A stretch of 9,137 nt of DNA from an uncultured Collinsella sp. (GCA_900546105.1 URBP01000082.1:1-9137); one strand, 5' to 3'. Shown: positions 1 through 6,715, counted from the stretch's first letter. The notes: generated from the sequence alone by a model not told the origin. Program-made: numbers and translations.

Positions 1-56
1 AGATAACGTTCGCCCCCGCTTTGCTCTAGCCAGGTTGTTACGGGTGGGCGTGACGG

Positions 57-1520
57 CTACTCGTCGCGCTTCTCCTCGTGGCGAGCAGCGGCACGGGCAT
101 CGTGAATGCCCTTGATGGCGGCATGGCGGGCGGTGCGGGCGTCGTGCACGGCGTCGCGGGCCTCGGCGGCCGTTGCCTTGGCAGAGCGCAGCTTGGCCGC
201 CAGGTCGGGATTGGTCTCGGCAACTGCGGCGATCGTGGGGCCGTCGAGCTCTTCTTGCGTGGGCTCGGCCAAAAAGTCGATGGCATACTGAGCGGCTACC
301 ATGGAGCCCTTGGCGAGCGCGCTCTCGTCGATCTTGTAGAAGCAGGAGTGCTGGGCATAGGTGGCGCCAATCTGGGGGTTGCGCGTGCCAACAAAGGCGA
401 GCACGCCCGGCACGCGGCGCAGGTACTCCGAGAAGTCCTCGCCCGAAAGCGTGCCGCGGTAATGGCCCTCGCCTGCGGGGCCCAGGCACTTGAGCACAGC
501 TTGGCGGCAACGCTCGCTCGAGGCGGCATCGTTTTCGACCTTGTAGTTGGCGATGGTGTAGTCGGTGAGTTCGGCCTCGGCGCCTAGTGCTGCTGCGGTG
601 TGCTCCACGATGCGGCGCATAAGCTCGGGCATTTCCTCATGCGTCTTGTCGCCATAGGTGCGCACCGTGCCGGCGAGGTATGCCGTGCCGGCGATAACGT
701 TGCGCGCGGTGCCGCCGTGCAGTTCGCCGACGGTGATGACGGCGGGTTCGTAGGGGCTAATCTCGCGCGAGACGATGGTCTGCAGGGCGTTGACGATTTC
801 GGCGGCAACCATAACGGCGTCGTGGCCGCGCTGGGGCATGGCGCCATGGCACGAGGTGCCGCGGACATCAATGCGGAACCAGTCGGTGTTTGCCATGCGC
901 GGACCGGGCTCGCAGCTCACGGTGCCGGCATCGACCTCGCTCCAGATGTGCGCGGCATAGGCACCGTCGACGCCATCGAGTACGCCCGTACCGATCATGA
1001 GCTTGGCGCCCTGGCCGTTTTCCTCGCTGGGCTGGAAAACGATGCGAATCTCGCCGTGGATGTCATCGGTCATGTGGCGCAGAATCTGCAACGTGCCGAG
1101 CATCATGGCGATATGGCAGTCGTGGCCGCAGGCGTGCATGCAGCCCTCGTTGACGCTGGCGAACTCCTCGCCGGTCTGCTCGGTGACGGGCAGGGCGTCG
1201 ATGTCGGCGCGCAGCAGGATACGGCGGCGCGGCGTGCCGTCCTCGCGGTAGGCATCGGGCGCGGTGCCGCGGAGTGTCGCCACCAGGCCCGTCTTGAGTG
1301 GACGCTCGTAGGGGATATTCATGGCGTCGAGCTGGTTGGCGATGTCGGAAGTCGTGCGCTCCTCGGCAAGGCTCAGCTCCGGGTGCTTATGGAAGTGCCG
1401 GCGCTGCTTGATGATGTAGGGTTCAAACTCGGCGGCGATATCATGGATGGCCGCGGTGACGTTGTCTGCCGCGCGAACCTCGGTTGCCGCCATAATCTGC
1501 TGTGCCTTGGTCTTCGTCAT
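57..1520 (-). CDS. M20-family metallo-amidohydrolase (aminoacylase/hippurate hydrolase-like)
   Basis: A 487-aa cytosolic hydrolase of the M20D type, a family that removes acyl groups from N-acyl amino acids or related amides using two metal ions. Visible motifs in order are RRHFHKHPELSLAEE (about 40-54), RADIDALPVTEQTG (104-117), the metal site HACGHD (129-134, Cys131 and His133), FQPSEENGQGA (162-172, catalytic and metal Glu166/Glu167), His191, the dimerisation-domain motif HGAMPQRGHDAV (225-236), GGTARNVIAGTAYLAGTVRT (269-288), SGEDFSEY (359-366) and QHSCF (390-394, His391). Position 393 is Cys where many relatives have Pro. The core ends near residue 420. An extra tail of about 65 residues rich in Ala, Arg, Glu and His follows and is predicted helical. 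I chose the ATG at 1520 because AAGGAG lies at 1531-1536 and the HPEL motif then sits at the usual distance; the reading frame is open further upstream but without a matching motif. No signal peptide is seen. The substrate cannot be told from sequence. Confidence 0.93.
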   Translation of the reverse strand: MTKTKAQQIMAATEVRAADNVTAAIHDIAAEFEPYIIKQRRHFHKHPELSLAEERTTSDIANQLDAMNIPYERPLKTGLVATLRGTAPDAYREDGTPRRRILLRADIDALPVTEQTGEEFASVNEGCMHACGHDCHIAMMLGTLQILRHMTDDIHGEIRIVFQPSEENGQGAKLMIGTGVLDGVDGAYAAHIWSEVDAGTVSCEPGPRMANTDWFRIDVRGTSCHGAMPQRGHDAVMVAAEIVNALQTIVSREISPYEPAVITVGELHGGTARNVIAGTAYLAGTVRTYGDKTHEEMPELMRRIVEHTAAALGAEAELTDYTIANYKVENDAASSERCRQAVLKCLGPAGEGHYRGTLSGEDFSEYLRRVPGVLAFVGTRNPQIGATYAQHSCFYKIDESALAKGSMVAAQYAIDFLAEPTQEELDGPTIAAVAETNPDLAAKLRSAKATAAEARDAVHDARTARHAAIKGIHDARAAARHEEKRDE

Positions 1521-1571
1521 GGTCGATTTGCTCCTTGCTGGCTCGATCGCAAAATCGTACAGGCTCTCTCC

Positions 1572-1601
1572 AGTATGCCACCTGCCGCTAGGGCTGGTAA
1601 A
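1572..1601 (-). promoter_or_regulatory. Weak candidate promoter for the M20 amidohydrolase
   Basis: On the minus strand a -35-like TTTACC (plus 1596-1601) is followed after 18 bases by a -10-like CATACT (plus 1572-1577), which would give a leader of about 45 bases. The match to the sigma-A consensus is only partial. The whole divergent intergenic region runs from 1521 to about 1682. I found no convincing rightward promoter or clear operator palindrome in it. Confidence 0.25.
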
Positions 1602-1682
1602 GTTGCCGTTTGCCGCTTGGGGTTTTGTTGCAAGGGCGGGGGAGTACACTCGGGGGTGTTGAATTACCTGCCAGAGATGGGG

Positions 1683-3326
1683 ATGCTCATGCAGCATATC
1701 GATCGGATTATCCGCTCCAAGAACGTTTTTACCGCCCAAGACGGTATCGATACCGCCCGCGAGCTGGCGATCGCCATCGCGGGTGATCGCATCGTCGCAG
1801 TCGGCGCGCCCGATGACGTGATTGACGCCGCACCTGCCGCCACGCCGGTGGTCGATTACGGCGAGCAGTTTGTCTGCCCCGGTTTCCACGATGCGCACCT
1901 GCATTTCTTCCATACTTCGGTTGGTTCCTCGCCGTACATGCTCATGGATATGGGCACGTCCGAGGCAGCATTGGTGCAGCATGCGCTCGAGTTTTCCAAA
2001 GGCTTGCCAGATGACGCCTGGGTCGTGACCCAGGGTTGGCGCGATTACCGCTGGGATCCGCCCGAGCACCCTACCAAGGCCTCCCTCGATGCGGCATTTC
2101 CCGATCGTCCCTGCGTTATGTACTCGGGCGACGGGCACACGCTGTGGCTCAACAGCCGCGCACTCGAGGCGCTCGGCGTTACGCGCGACAGCGAGCCTCC
2201 GGCGGGTGGCAGTTACGACAAAGACTCAAACGGTGAGCTTACGGGTATCGCTCACGAGGCTGCGGCCATGCAGCTGCTGCCGCGCTGCCTGGAGTGGCTG
2301 GGCGAGGACCGCATCGCGAGCGCATACGCCGACCAGATGAAGCGTATGGCCGAGCAAGGCATTACCTCAATCTGCGATATGTCGCTCATGCCCATGCCGG
2401 GCTGCGACTTTATTCGCGATGATGTTTACGACAAGCTGCAGGCCGCCGGCAAGCTGGGCATCCGCGCCCATCTGTTTCCCACGCTGCTGGATGACCAGTC
2501 GCGCTTGGAAGAACTCCAGACCCGCTACGCGAACAACGCGCTGCTCTCGGCGCCAGGCTTTAAACAGTTCTTCGACGGCGTGTCGAGCGAGCATACCGCA
2601 TACCTCACTGAGCCCTATACCAACCCGCGCTTCCCGGGCGACCAGGGCCGCCTGACGGTCCCTGTCGAGCGTATGCGCAAGTTGGTTTTGGCGGCAGCCG
2701 AGCGTGACCATACCGTGCGCATCCACGTTATCGGCGACGGTGCCATCCATGCTGCGCTCGATATCTTTGAGGAGGAGGCAGAGCTCTACGGCTTGCCCCA
2801 GCACGGCCACAATACGCTTGAGCACCTGGAGAATCTGCTGCCTCAGGACATCGATCGTCTGCGCAAGCTCAACGTCATTGCCTCGAGCCAGCCTTGCCAC
2901 ATCACGCTCGACCCGGGTGGCCCGGAGCGCGACCTGGGCCTGGAACGCAGCCGCATCATGTGGCCGTTCGCAACTTATCAGCAGCGCGGTATCCGTCAAG
3001 CTTTCGGTACCGACAGCCCCATCACGGCCGTTACCAGCATGAACGTGCTCTACACGGCTATCACGCGCCAAGATCCCCGCAGCCACTGGCCCGAGGGCGG
3101 CTGGCTGCCGAGCGAGCGTATCGACGCGGCAACGGCCCTGCGCAGCTACACGCTTGGCAGCGCGTACGCAGCGGGCGACGAGCAAAACCTCGGCAGCCTA
3201 GAGCCCGGCAAATACGCCGACCTGGTAGTCCTGGACCAAAACCCGCTCACCATCGACCCCCAAGAGCTGCAAGCCACCAAGGTTCAGGCCACCTACCTGG
3301 CAGGCAACTTGATTTACGAGCGCTAA
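1683..3326 (+). CDS. YtcJ-like metal-dependent amidohydrolase (Amidohydro_3)
   Basis: A cytosolic amidohydrolase-superfamily enzyme of about 547 aa, the normal length for YtcJ/Amidohydro_3 proteins, which hydrolyse amide, formamide or cyclic-amide bonds. The N-terminal small beta domain (RIIRSKNVFTAQDG) is typical. Then come CPGFHDAHLH (65-74, metal ligands His72 and His74), GHTLWLNSRALEALG (151-165), the lysine-containing strand FKQFFDGV (293-300), IHVIGDGAIHAALDIFE (347-363, His348), NTLEHLENL (377-385, His381), SSQPCH (401-406), FGTDSPI (441-447, Asp444), and the closing small-domain motif LGSLEPGKYADLVVLDQNP (503-521). The family usually has GD(R/A)A where this protein has GDGA. The start is uncertain: ATGs at 1677, 1683 and 1689 and a GTG at 1656 are all in frame. 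I chose 1683 because GAG at 1674-1676 is well spaced, though the ribosome binding site is weak. It is divergent from the M20 gene and followed by a terminator. The substrate is unknown. Confidence 0.92.
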   Translation: MLMQHIDRIIRSKNVFTAQDGIDTARELAIAIAGDRIVAVGAPDDVIDAAPAATPVVDYGEQFVCPGFHDAHLHFFHTSVGSSPYMLMDMGTSEAALVQHALEFSKGLPDDAWVVTQGWRDYRWDPPEHPTKASLDAAFPDRPCVMYSGDGHTLWLNSRALEALGVTRDSEPPAGGSYDKDSNGELTGIAHEAAAMQLLPRCLEWLGEDRIASAYADQMKRMAEQGITSICDMSLMPMPGCDFIRDDVYDKLQAAGKLGIRAHLFPTLLDDQSRLEELQTRYANNALLSAPGFKQFFDGVSSEHTAYLTEPYTNPRFPGDQGRLTVPVERMRKLVLAAAERDHTVRIHVIGDGAIHAALDIFEEEAELYGLPQHGHNTLEHLENLLPQDIDRLRKLNVIASSQPCHITLDPGGPERDLGLERSRIMWPFATYQQRGIRQAFGTDSPITAVTSMNVLYTAITRQDPRSHWPEGGWLPSERIDAATALRSYTLGSAYAAGDEQNLGSLEPGKYADLVVLDQNPLTIDPQELQATKVQATYLAGNLIYER

Positions 3327-3344
3327 TATTCATGTCGTACCGTT

Positions 3345-3396
3345 AAACGCGGCTCGGGCAGCCTATTTTGGGATGGCGCTCGAGCCGCGTTTGTTT
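3345..3396 (+). terminator. Rho-independent terminator after the YtcJ-like gene
   Basis: A perfect 12-bp inverted repeat, AAACGCGGCTCG (3345-3356) and CGAGCCGCGTTT (3381-3392), encloses a 24-base loop and is followed by GTTT. It begins 18 bases after the stop codon at 3324-3326. The T tract is short but the stem is long and GC-rich. The A/T ends of the stem could also let it work for leftward transcription. Confidence 0.75.
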
Positions 3397-3583
3397 GCCG
3401 ATGGGGGTTCGTTAGGAGCGTCCCCTCTCTGCTGGATTTGGGCGCAGGGTGGAAGCGCTGCTGCTCCGCGCGCTCAATTGGGACATCAGCGATGCTTTCT
3501 CTTAGCGTTTTGCATACTTCCAGTTGCAGATTGCAAAAAAAGTTGAGATGTTCTTTCCGGTCCTGATGTACCCCCGCCTGGGC

Positions 3584-3608
3584 CGTGCAAAAAATGGAGT
3601 ATTCAGCA
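3584..3608 (+). repeat. Inverted imperfect 25-nt repeat, copy A
   Basis: The segment has three conserved blocks, CGTGCA (3584-3589), GGAGT (3596-3600) and TTCAGCA (3602-3608), with an A-run between the first two. The reverse complement of 3795-3819 has the same blocks in the same order and at the same spacing. Eighteen of 25 positions match; six of the seven mismatches lie in the central homopolymer run. Confidence 0.55.
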
Positions 3609-3794
3609 CCGTGAGCTCTGCCGGTGCCGCTGCAGTCGGGTGGCATTGCGGAGATCGACGTCATTTTGGGGTCCGGTGCGGTGCGAGGCACGCTTTTTTG
3701 TCCTGACAGGGTTTGCCCGCCGACCCAAATCGCCGGTCAAAGGCGTTCTTGGGACCAATATGGTGTGTCCGGCGCGTATGCAGCCGTTCTGGCC

Positions 3795-3819
3795 TGCTGA
3801 AAACTCCCAAAAATGCACG
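3795..3819 (-). repeat. Inverted imperfect 25-nt repeat, copy B
   Basis: Read on the minus strand this segment gives CGTGCA, a run of five T, then GGGAGT and TTTTCAGCA. It matches copy A (3584-3608) in opposite orientation, with the central A-run replaced by a T-run. Upstream of each copy, read in the motif's direction, there is also a CCTGGG, 1 base from copy A and 6 bases from copy B, which hints that the similarity extends with an indel. Confidence 0.55.
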
Positions 3820-3930
3820 CTGCTCCCCAGGGGACCCGTGCGAGCGGCGAAAACCATGCCCAAGTCGCTGTCCGCATCGTCATTTTGCTGCACTGACTTT
3901 TCTGAATACCGGGCCCGAGATTGGTCAACC

Positions 3931-5994
3931 CTAGGCTCCCGGAGCTGCGTTGGGGTCGGTTTCGTTGGCGGCCGCCTGCTTATGGGTGGCAAAGACCGAG
4001 CCTTCGTGGTCGAAGAGCTTACGATATTGCATGCGGTCCAGGCGATCGCGCGCATTAGCGGTCTTGGCGGGAACGTTCTTGGCCTCGGCTGTATACCAAA
4101 CGCCGTGCGCATCCTGCGCCCCCACCACGTTTATCGCCGGCATGTGCGCTTGGTTTTGCAAGCGTGCGCGTTGGTAGGCGGTGAGCGGGGCACCGATGGC
4201 ATTGAGTGCGAGTGCACCGACGTTATTGATGCTTGTGTTGAGTTCCCCACTCGTTTGTGCGTTGCCGGCGACATCGTAGTTCGCCCAGACCACATAGCGT
4301 GTCTGCCAGATGCGCTCGGTATGGGTGGCATCGTCCTCATCGGTAAAGTAGAGGTCGTTGTAGCGGTCGGTGAAGAACGGCTGGTGGTCGCCGTACATCA
4401 CCACGACGACGGGGCGGTCGAGATCACGCAGCTTTTCCAGGAAGGCGGCGAAGGCGGCATCGGACGCTTCCATGAGCGAGCAGTATTCATTGGTCCAGGT
4501 GATAACTTTGTCGGACACACCTTCGACGGCAAGGTGCAGTTGCTGGTCGGTGGGCACCAAGCCCGTGTCATAGGCGGAGTGGTTTTGCATCGTCACGTCG
4601 TGGATGAAGATCGGCTGGTCGCTCTGCTTTAGTACCTCGAGGCACTTGTCGTAGGTGGCGGCGTCGGTGACCTTGCGGCAGAGCTCGGGTGCGCCGGCGA
4701 AGTCCTCGATCGAGAGGAACTCGTCGAATCCCATGTCCGCGAAGACGTTCTCGCGATTCCAGTTGGTGGCGTGGTTGGGGTGCATGGCCGCGGTGCGATA
4801 GCCGAGTCTCTTGAACTGACGGGCGAGGTTCTCGCTCGGGGCCAGGTTGTAGCTCATGAACGGGTAGACGCCAGCGCCCAGGAATGCCATGGAGTGTCCG
4901 GTTAAGAACTCGAACTCGCTGTTACAGGTGCCGGCACCGAAGGCGCTCATGTAGCTCACTCCCTGCAGAAGCGCGTTATCGATGGCTTTGAAGCGCTCGG
5001 GCCCCTTATAGCCACAGCCCAGTTCGTTAAAGATTGAAAGGTCGGCGAAGGACTCGTTCATGATACAGATGACTGAGGGCTTGAGCTGGTCAAACTGTTC
5101 GACGGCAGCGGCACGGGAGGGGTCGGCGATGCCGTTCGTGCCCGCGTTCCAGCGCGCGGCAAGGCGCTTGATGATCGCCGAGGCCTCACCGCTCTTGTAG
5201 TGCTTGGGTTTAGGCGGCACCATTTTTTGCGCGCTCGAAATAAAGGTGGGGAGAAACCCCTGACTGTAATAGCTTTCGAGGGGCTTCCAGGTATGAAGCT
5301 TGATGCCCAAGGTGTCGTAATAGCTGATGAAGGCCTGCGCCCCCAGTGCGGCTCCGGCAACAAGTGCGGTACGACGGTCGACGGAGAGGGGGAGTTTGGA
5401 TTTGGTTGCGACTGGATGCTCCCTCGGCGCTGTCGATGTCCCCTCGGTTGCCGGAGACGCCTTTGAGTCCTTCGATTTCAAGGACGCAGACATCGCATGG
5501 TCGATGGACTCGGGGGACGTTTCCGATGCGCGGCGCGGCGGTCGCCCACATGCATCACGCGGAATGAGGACGATAAGCGCGATTCCCAAGGCCGCGGCGG
5601 CAAGCCCCATGAAGCAGAAAGTGCTGAGCTCATAGGTGTAGCTGCCGGCGACCGTCGCAGCGGTCGAGAGGGCGAACAGGTCTCCGGGTTGGATGGGCAT
5701 CGATTTGAACGTGATTACGAAGTACTCGGCGATACCGATGCTGGCGAGCGCAACGATGCCAACGATTGCGGGGGTCTTACGGCGGTGCGGCAGATAGAAC
5801 AACAGGCACAAGAAGCAGAAGATGAGCAAAAGCTCTAAAAGTGCCGGTCCGGCCTGCATCTTCCATAGTTCATGGTTGGAGGGCAGCTCGAGGGCGAGCA
5901 TCGAGCATATCGATGCGCCGCCGATCGTTGCCAGCGTACGGGGGTAGGGATGGTCGGTCATCCAGCTTTTCAGATCCTTCATGCTCATCTTCAT
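3931..5994 (-). CDS. LTA-synthase-like membrane sulfatase-fold phosphotransferase
   Basis: A 687-aa polytopic membrane protein with an extracytoplasmic alkaline-phosphatase-fold domain. Members of this family, such as LtaS, move glycerol-phosphate (or similar) groups from phosphatidylglycerol onto cell-surface polymers. Hydrophobic segments lie near residues 21-37, 48-68, 75-96, 105-119, 124-145 and 208-226. Catalytic motifs follow: PSVICIMNESFADL (306-319, metal Glu314), GAGTCNSEFEFLTG (353-366, predicted nucleophile Thr356), AAMHPNHATNWNR (402-414), DVTMQNHSAY (466-475, His472) and VVMYGDHQPFF (531-541, Asp536-His537). Residues 147-205 form a Ser/Thr/Pro/Lys-rich linker between the last two hydrophobic segments, and about 90 residues after the catalytic core end in a low-complexity tail. 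The ATG at 5994 is preceded by AAGGA; in-frame ATGs at codons 3 and 5 are alternatives. The stop of the broken small gene lies 18 bases upstream. The exact polymer substrate is unknown. Confidence 0.9.
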   Translation of the reverse strand: MKMSMKDLKSWMTDHPYPRTLATIGGASICSMLALELPSNHELWKMQAGPALLELLLIFCFLCLLFYLPHRRKTPAIVGIVALASIGIAEYFVITFKSMPIQPGDLFALSTAATVAGSYTYELSTFCFMGLAAAALGIALIVLIPRDACGRPPRRASETSPESIDHAMSASLKSKDSKASPATEGTSTAPREHPVATKSKLPLSVDRRTALVAGAALGAQAFISYYDTLGIKLHTWKPLESYYSQGFLPTFISSAQKMVPPKPKHYKSGEASAIIKRLAARWNAGTNGIADPSRAAAVEQFDQLKPSVICIMNESFADLSIFNELGCGYKGPERFKAIDNALLQGVSYMSAFGAGTCNSEFEFLTGHSMAFLGAGVYPFMSYNLAPSENLARQFKRLGYRTAAMHPNHATNWNRENVFADMGFDEFLSIEDFAGAPELCRKVTDAATYDKCLEVLKQSDQPIFIHDVTMQNHSAYDTGLVPTDQQLHLAVEGVSDKVITWTNEYCSLMEASDAAFAAFLEKLRDLDRPVVVVMYGDHQPFFTDRYNDLYFTDEDDATHTERIWQTRYVVWANYDVAGNAQTSGELNTSINNVGALALNAIGAPLTAYQRARLQNQAHMPAINVVGAQDAHGVWYTAEAKNVPAKTANARDRLDRMQYRKLFDHEGSVFATHKQAAANETDPNAAPGA

Positions 5995-6012
5995 CGTCTC
6001 TGTTCCTTACTC

Positions 6013-6248
6013 CTAGTTCAGCGTCTTCACGAGCTTCTCCAGGTTGTCGTTCATGATGGGTGGGTAATCCTCGCCGGCTTTAAGCTGTTTGTCAGTGAGC
6101 CCCTCGACGGGGTCGAGCTGGACGCATTGTCGTCAGAAGCGGCGAGAGCAAAGACCGCACTTAAAAGGGGCATATATGCCGCCGCCATGGGGCCACGGTG
6201 ACGAATAGGACGCCGCTTGGGATGGCGACGGTAGATTCGGTTGTCCAT
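6013..6248 (-). pseudogene. Small gene, probably frameshifted or internally deleted
   Basis: An ATG at 6248 has a strong AGGAG ribosome binding site 6-7 bases upstream and opens a 65-codon frame (stop at 6051) beginning MDNRIYRRHPKRRPIRHRGP. This is a basic N-terminus followed by a hydrophobic stretch, MAAAYMPLLSAVFALAA, like a signal peptide or membrane anchor. From about 6125 leftward the coding-like signal moves to another frame: the codons there (6132 to the TAG at 6013-6015) end mostly in C or G and read LDPVEGLTDKQLKAGEDYP and then IMNDNLEKLVKTLN. That frame has a stop just upstream (6133-6135) and no start of its own except an internal ATG. I infer one gene broken by a frameshift or by loss of its middle. 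The alternative is an intact 65-aa peptide whose C-terminus merely overlaps a fossil. I do not recognise the family. It ends 18 bases before the LTA-synthase-like start. Confidence 0.45.
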
Positions 6249-6265
6249 AGATTGCTCCTGAATTG

Positions 6266-6294
6266 AAAACGGCTGCGTCGGGGTGCCGACGGCC
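6266..6294 (-). terminator. Terminator-like hairpin just before the broken small gene
   Basis: On the minus strand, CGTCGG (plus 6286-6291), a CACC loop and CCGACG (plus 6276-6281) form a 6-bp stem. Three more GGC/GCC pairs extend it across a two-base bulge, and GTTTTC follows. It lies about 55 bases after the stop codon of the His/Cys membrane protein, so it probably terminates that transcript. It ends only about 17 bases before the ATG at 6248, so it could also act as an attenuator for the genes beyond. Confidence 0.55.
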
Positions 6295-6346
6295 GAAGGC
6301 GATGCCGCTGTGGCACGCGGTAGCTATTTGATTCAATTGGGAGTCG

Positions 6347-6715
6347 TTAATCGTCCAGACGGACCCTGAGGGATAATAGGGTGACCGGGGCATATGAAGA
6401 TCGCTCGGTGCCGATGACGGCTAGGGCGGAGATCAGCAAGAGGGTGATGAACGATGTCGCGCCCACGGGGACGGTGTCACCGCCACGGGCGATCGACAGA
6501 TTGCCGGCGAGCTCGGCGCAGATGGTGCAGCCCGCGCCGGTGCAGTCATGATGCAACTCATGGGCGGTTGCGATGGGGGAGAGGATGGTTACCGCGAGAA
6601 GGGCGAAGACGAGAGCCAGGGCGAGCAGGCGAGTGCGAACGGGCGGCATGGAGTCGCGTGCATCGCGATTCGGTGCTATATCTCGCCATGCCGAGGTGCT
6701 CAGCTCATCAGTCAT
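6347..6715 (-). CDS. Small membrane protein with His/Cys metal-binding-like cluster
   Basis: A 122-aa protein with two hydrophobic segments, about 29-50 (LLALALVFALLAVTILSP) and 86-101 (TSFITLLLISALAVIG). Between them, right after the first segment, is the cluster HELHHDCTGAGCTICAEL (52-69), with spacing HxxHHxCxxxxCxxC. This resembles a metal-binding or redox site placed outside the membrane. The ATG at 6715 has a strong GGAGG 4 bases upstream, which decides the start; the frame stays open upstream to 6853 but that extension has no usable site of its own. I do not assign a family. Small two-helix proteins with a similar His-Cys cluster occur near metal-uptake genes in some Gram-positive bacteria, but that is recollection, not evidence from this window. 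It is transcribed away from groES and followed by a terminator-like hairpin. Confidence 0.72.
   Translation of the reverse strand: MTDELSTSAWRDIAPNRDARDSMPPVRTRLLALALVFALLAVTILSPIATAHELHHDCTGAGCTICAELAGNLSIARGGDTVPVGATSFITLLLISALAVIGTERSSYAPVTLLSLRVRLDD

Larger units (their letters stand above)
3393..3930. other. Long gap without a convincing gene, possibly a decayed or dispersed element
   Basis: About 540 bp separate the terminator from the stop codon of the leftward LTA-synthase-like gene. Several short ORFs cross it but none has a ribosome binding site and a clean frame. The most protein-like reading is on the minus strand from an ATG at 3857 to a stop at 3603 (84 codons, starting MVFAARTGPLGSSVHFWEFS), which has no Shine-Dalgarno sequence. 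A second minus-strand frame, 3691 to 3323, carries on leftward and runs through the terminator hairpin. The DNA has AT-rich tracts (AAAAAAA near 3535, AAAAAA at 3589-3594, TTTTTT near 3694) unlike the neighbouring genes. It contains an inverted pair of related 25-nt segments listed separately. I see no terminator clearly belonging to the leftward gene here. Confidence 0.4.

Noticed and set aside
1..56. Possible gene end or terminator at the left edge
   Set aside because: The 56 bases downstream of the M20 stop show no clear hairpin with a T tract and no recognisable coding frame.
600..1650. Rightward open frame antisense to the M20 gene, in frame with the YtcJ-like gene
   Set aside because: The M20 motifs lie on the minus strand. 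The antisense product has no domain, and the YtcJ-like protein begins at its family's usual N-terminus near 1683.
1521..2138. N-terminal extension of the M20 frame into the YtcJ-like gene
   Set aside because: The extension is the antisense of the YtcJ-like gene and intergenic DNA; the ATG at 1520 has a good ribosome binding site and fits the family.
2367..3185. 272-codon open frame antisense to the YtcJ-like gene
   Set aside because: It overlaps a clearly identified gene, has no domain or ribosome binding site, and reflects high GC codon bias.
3640..4632. 330-codon rightward open frame across the gap and the 3' part of the LTA-synthase-like gene
   Set aside because: More than two thirds is antisense to the identified gene, and there is no ribosome binding site. 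Only the first 97 codons are outside it, and they are covered in the gap entry.
6133..6393. 86-codon leftward open frame between the His/Cys gene and the broken small gene
   Set aside because: It overlaps the end of one gene and the start of another in a different frame, runs through the terminator-like hairpin and has no ribosome binding site.
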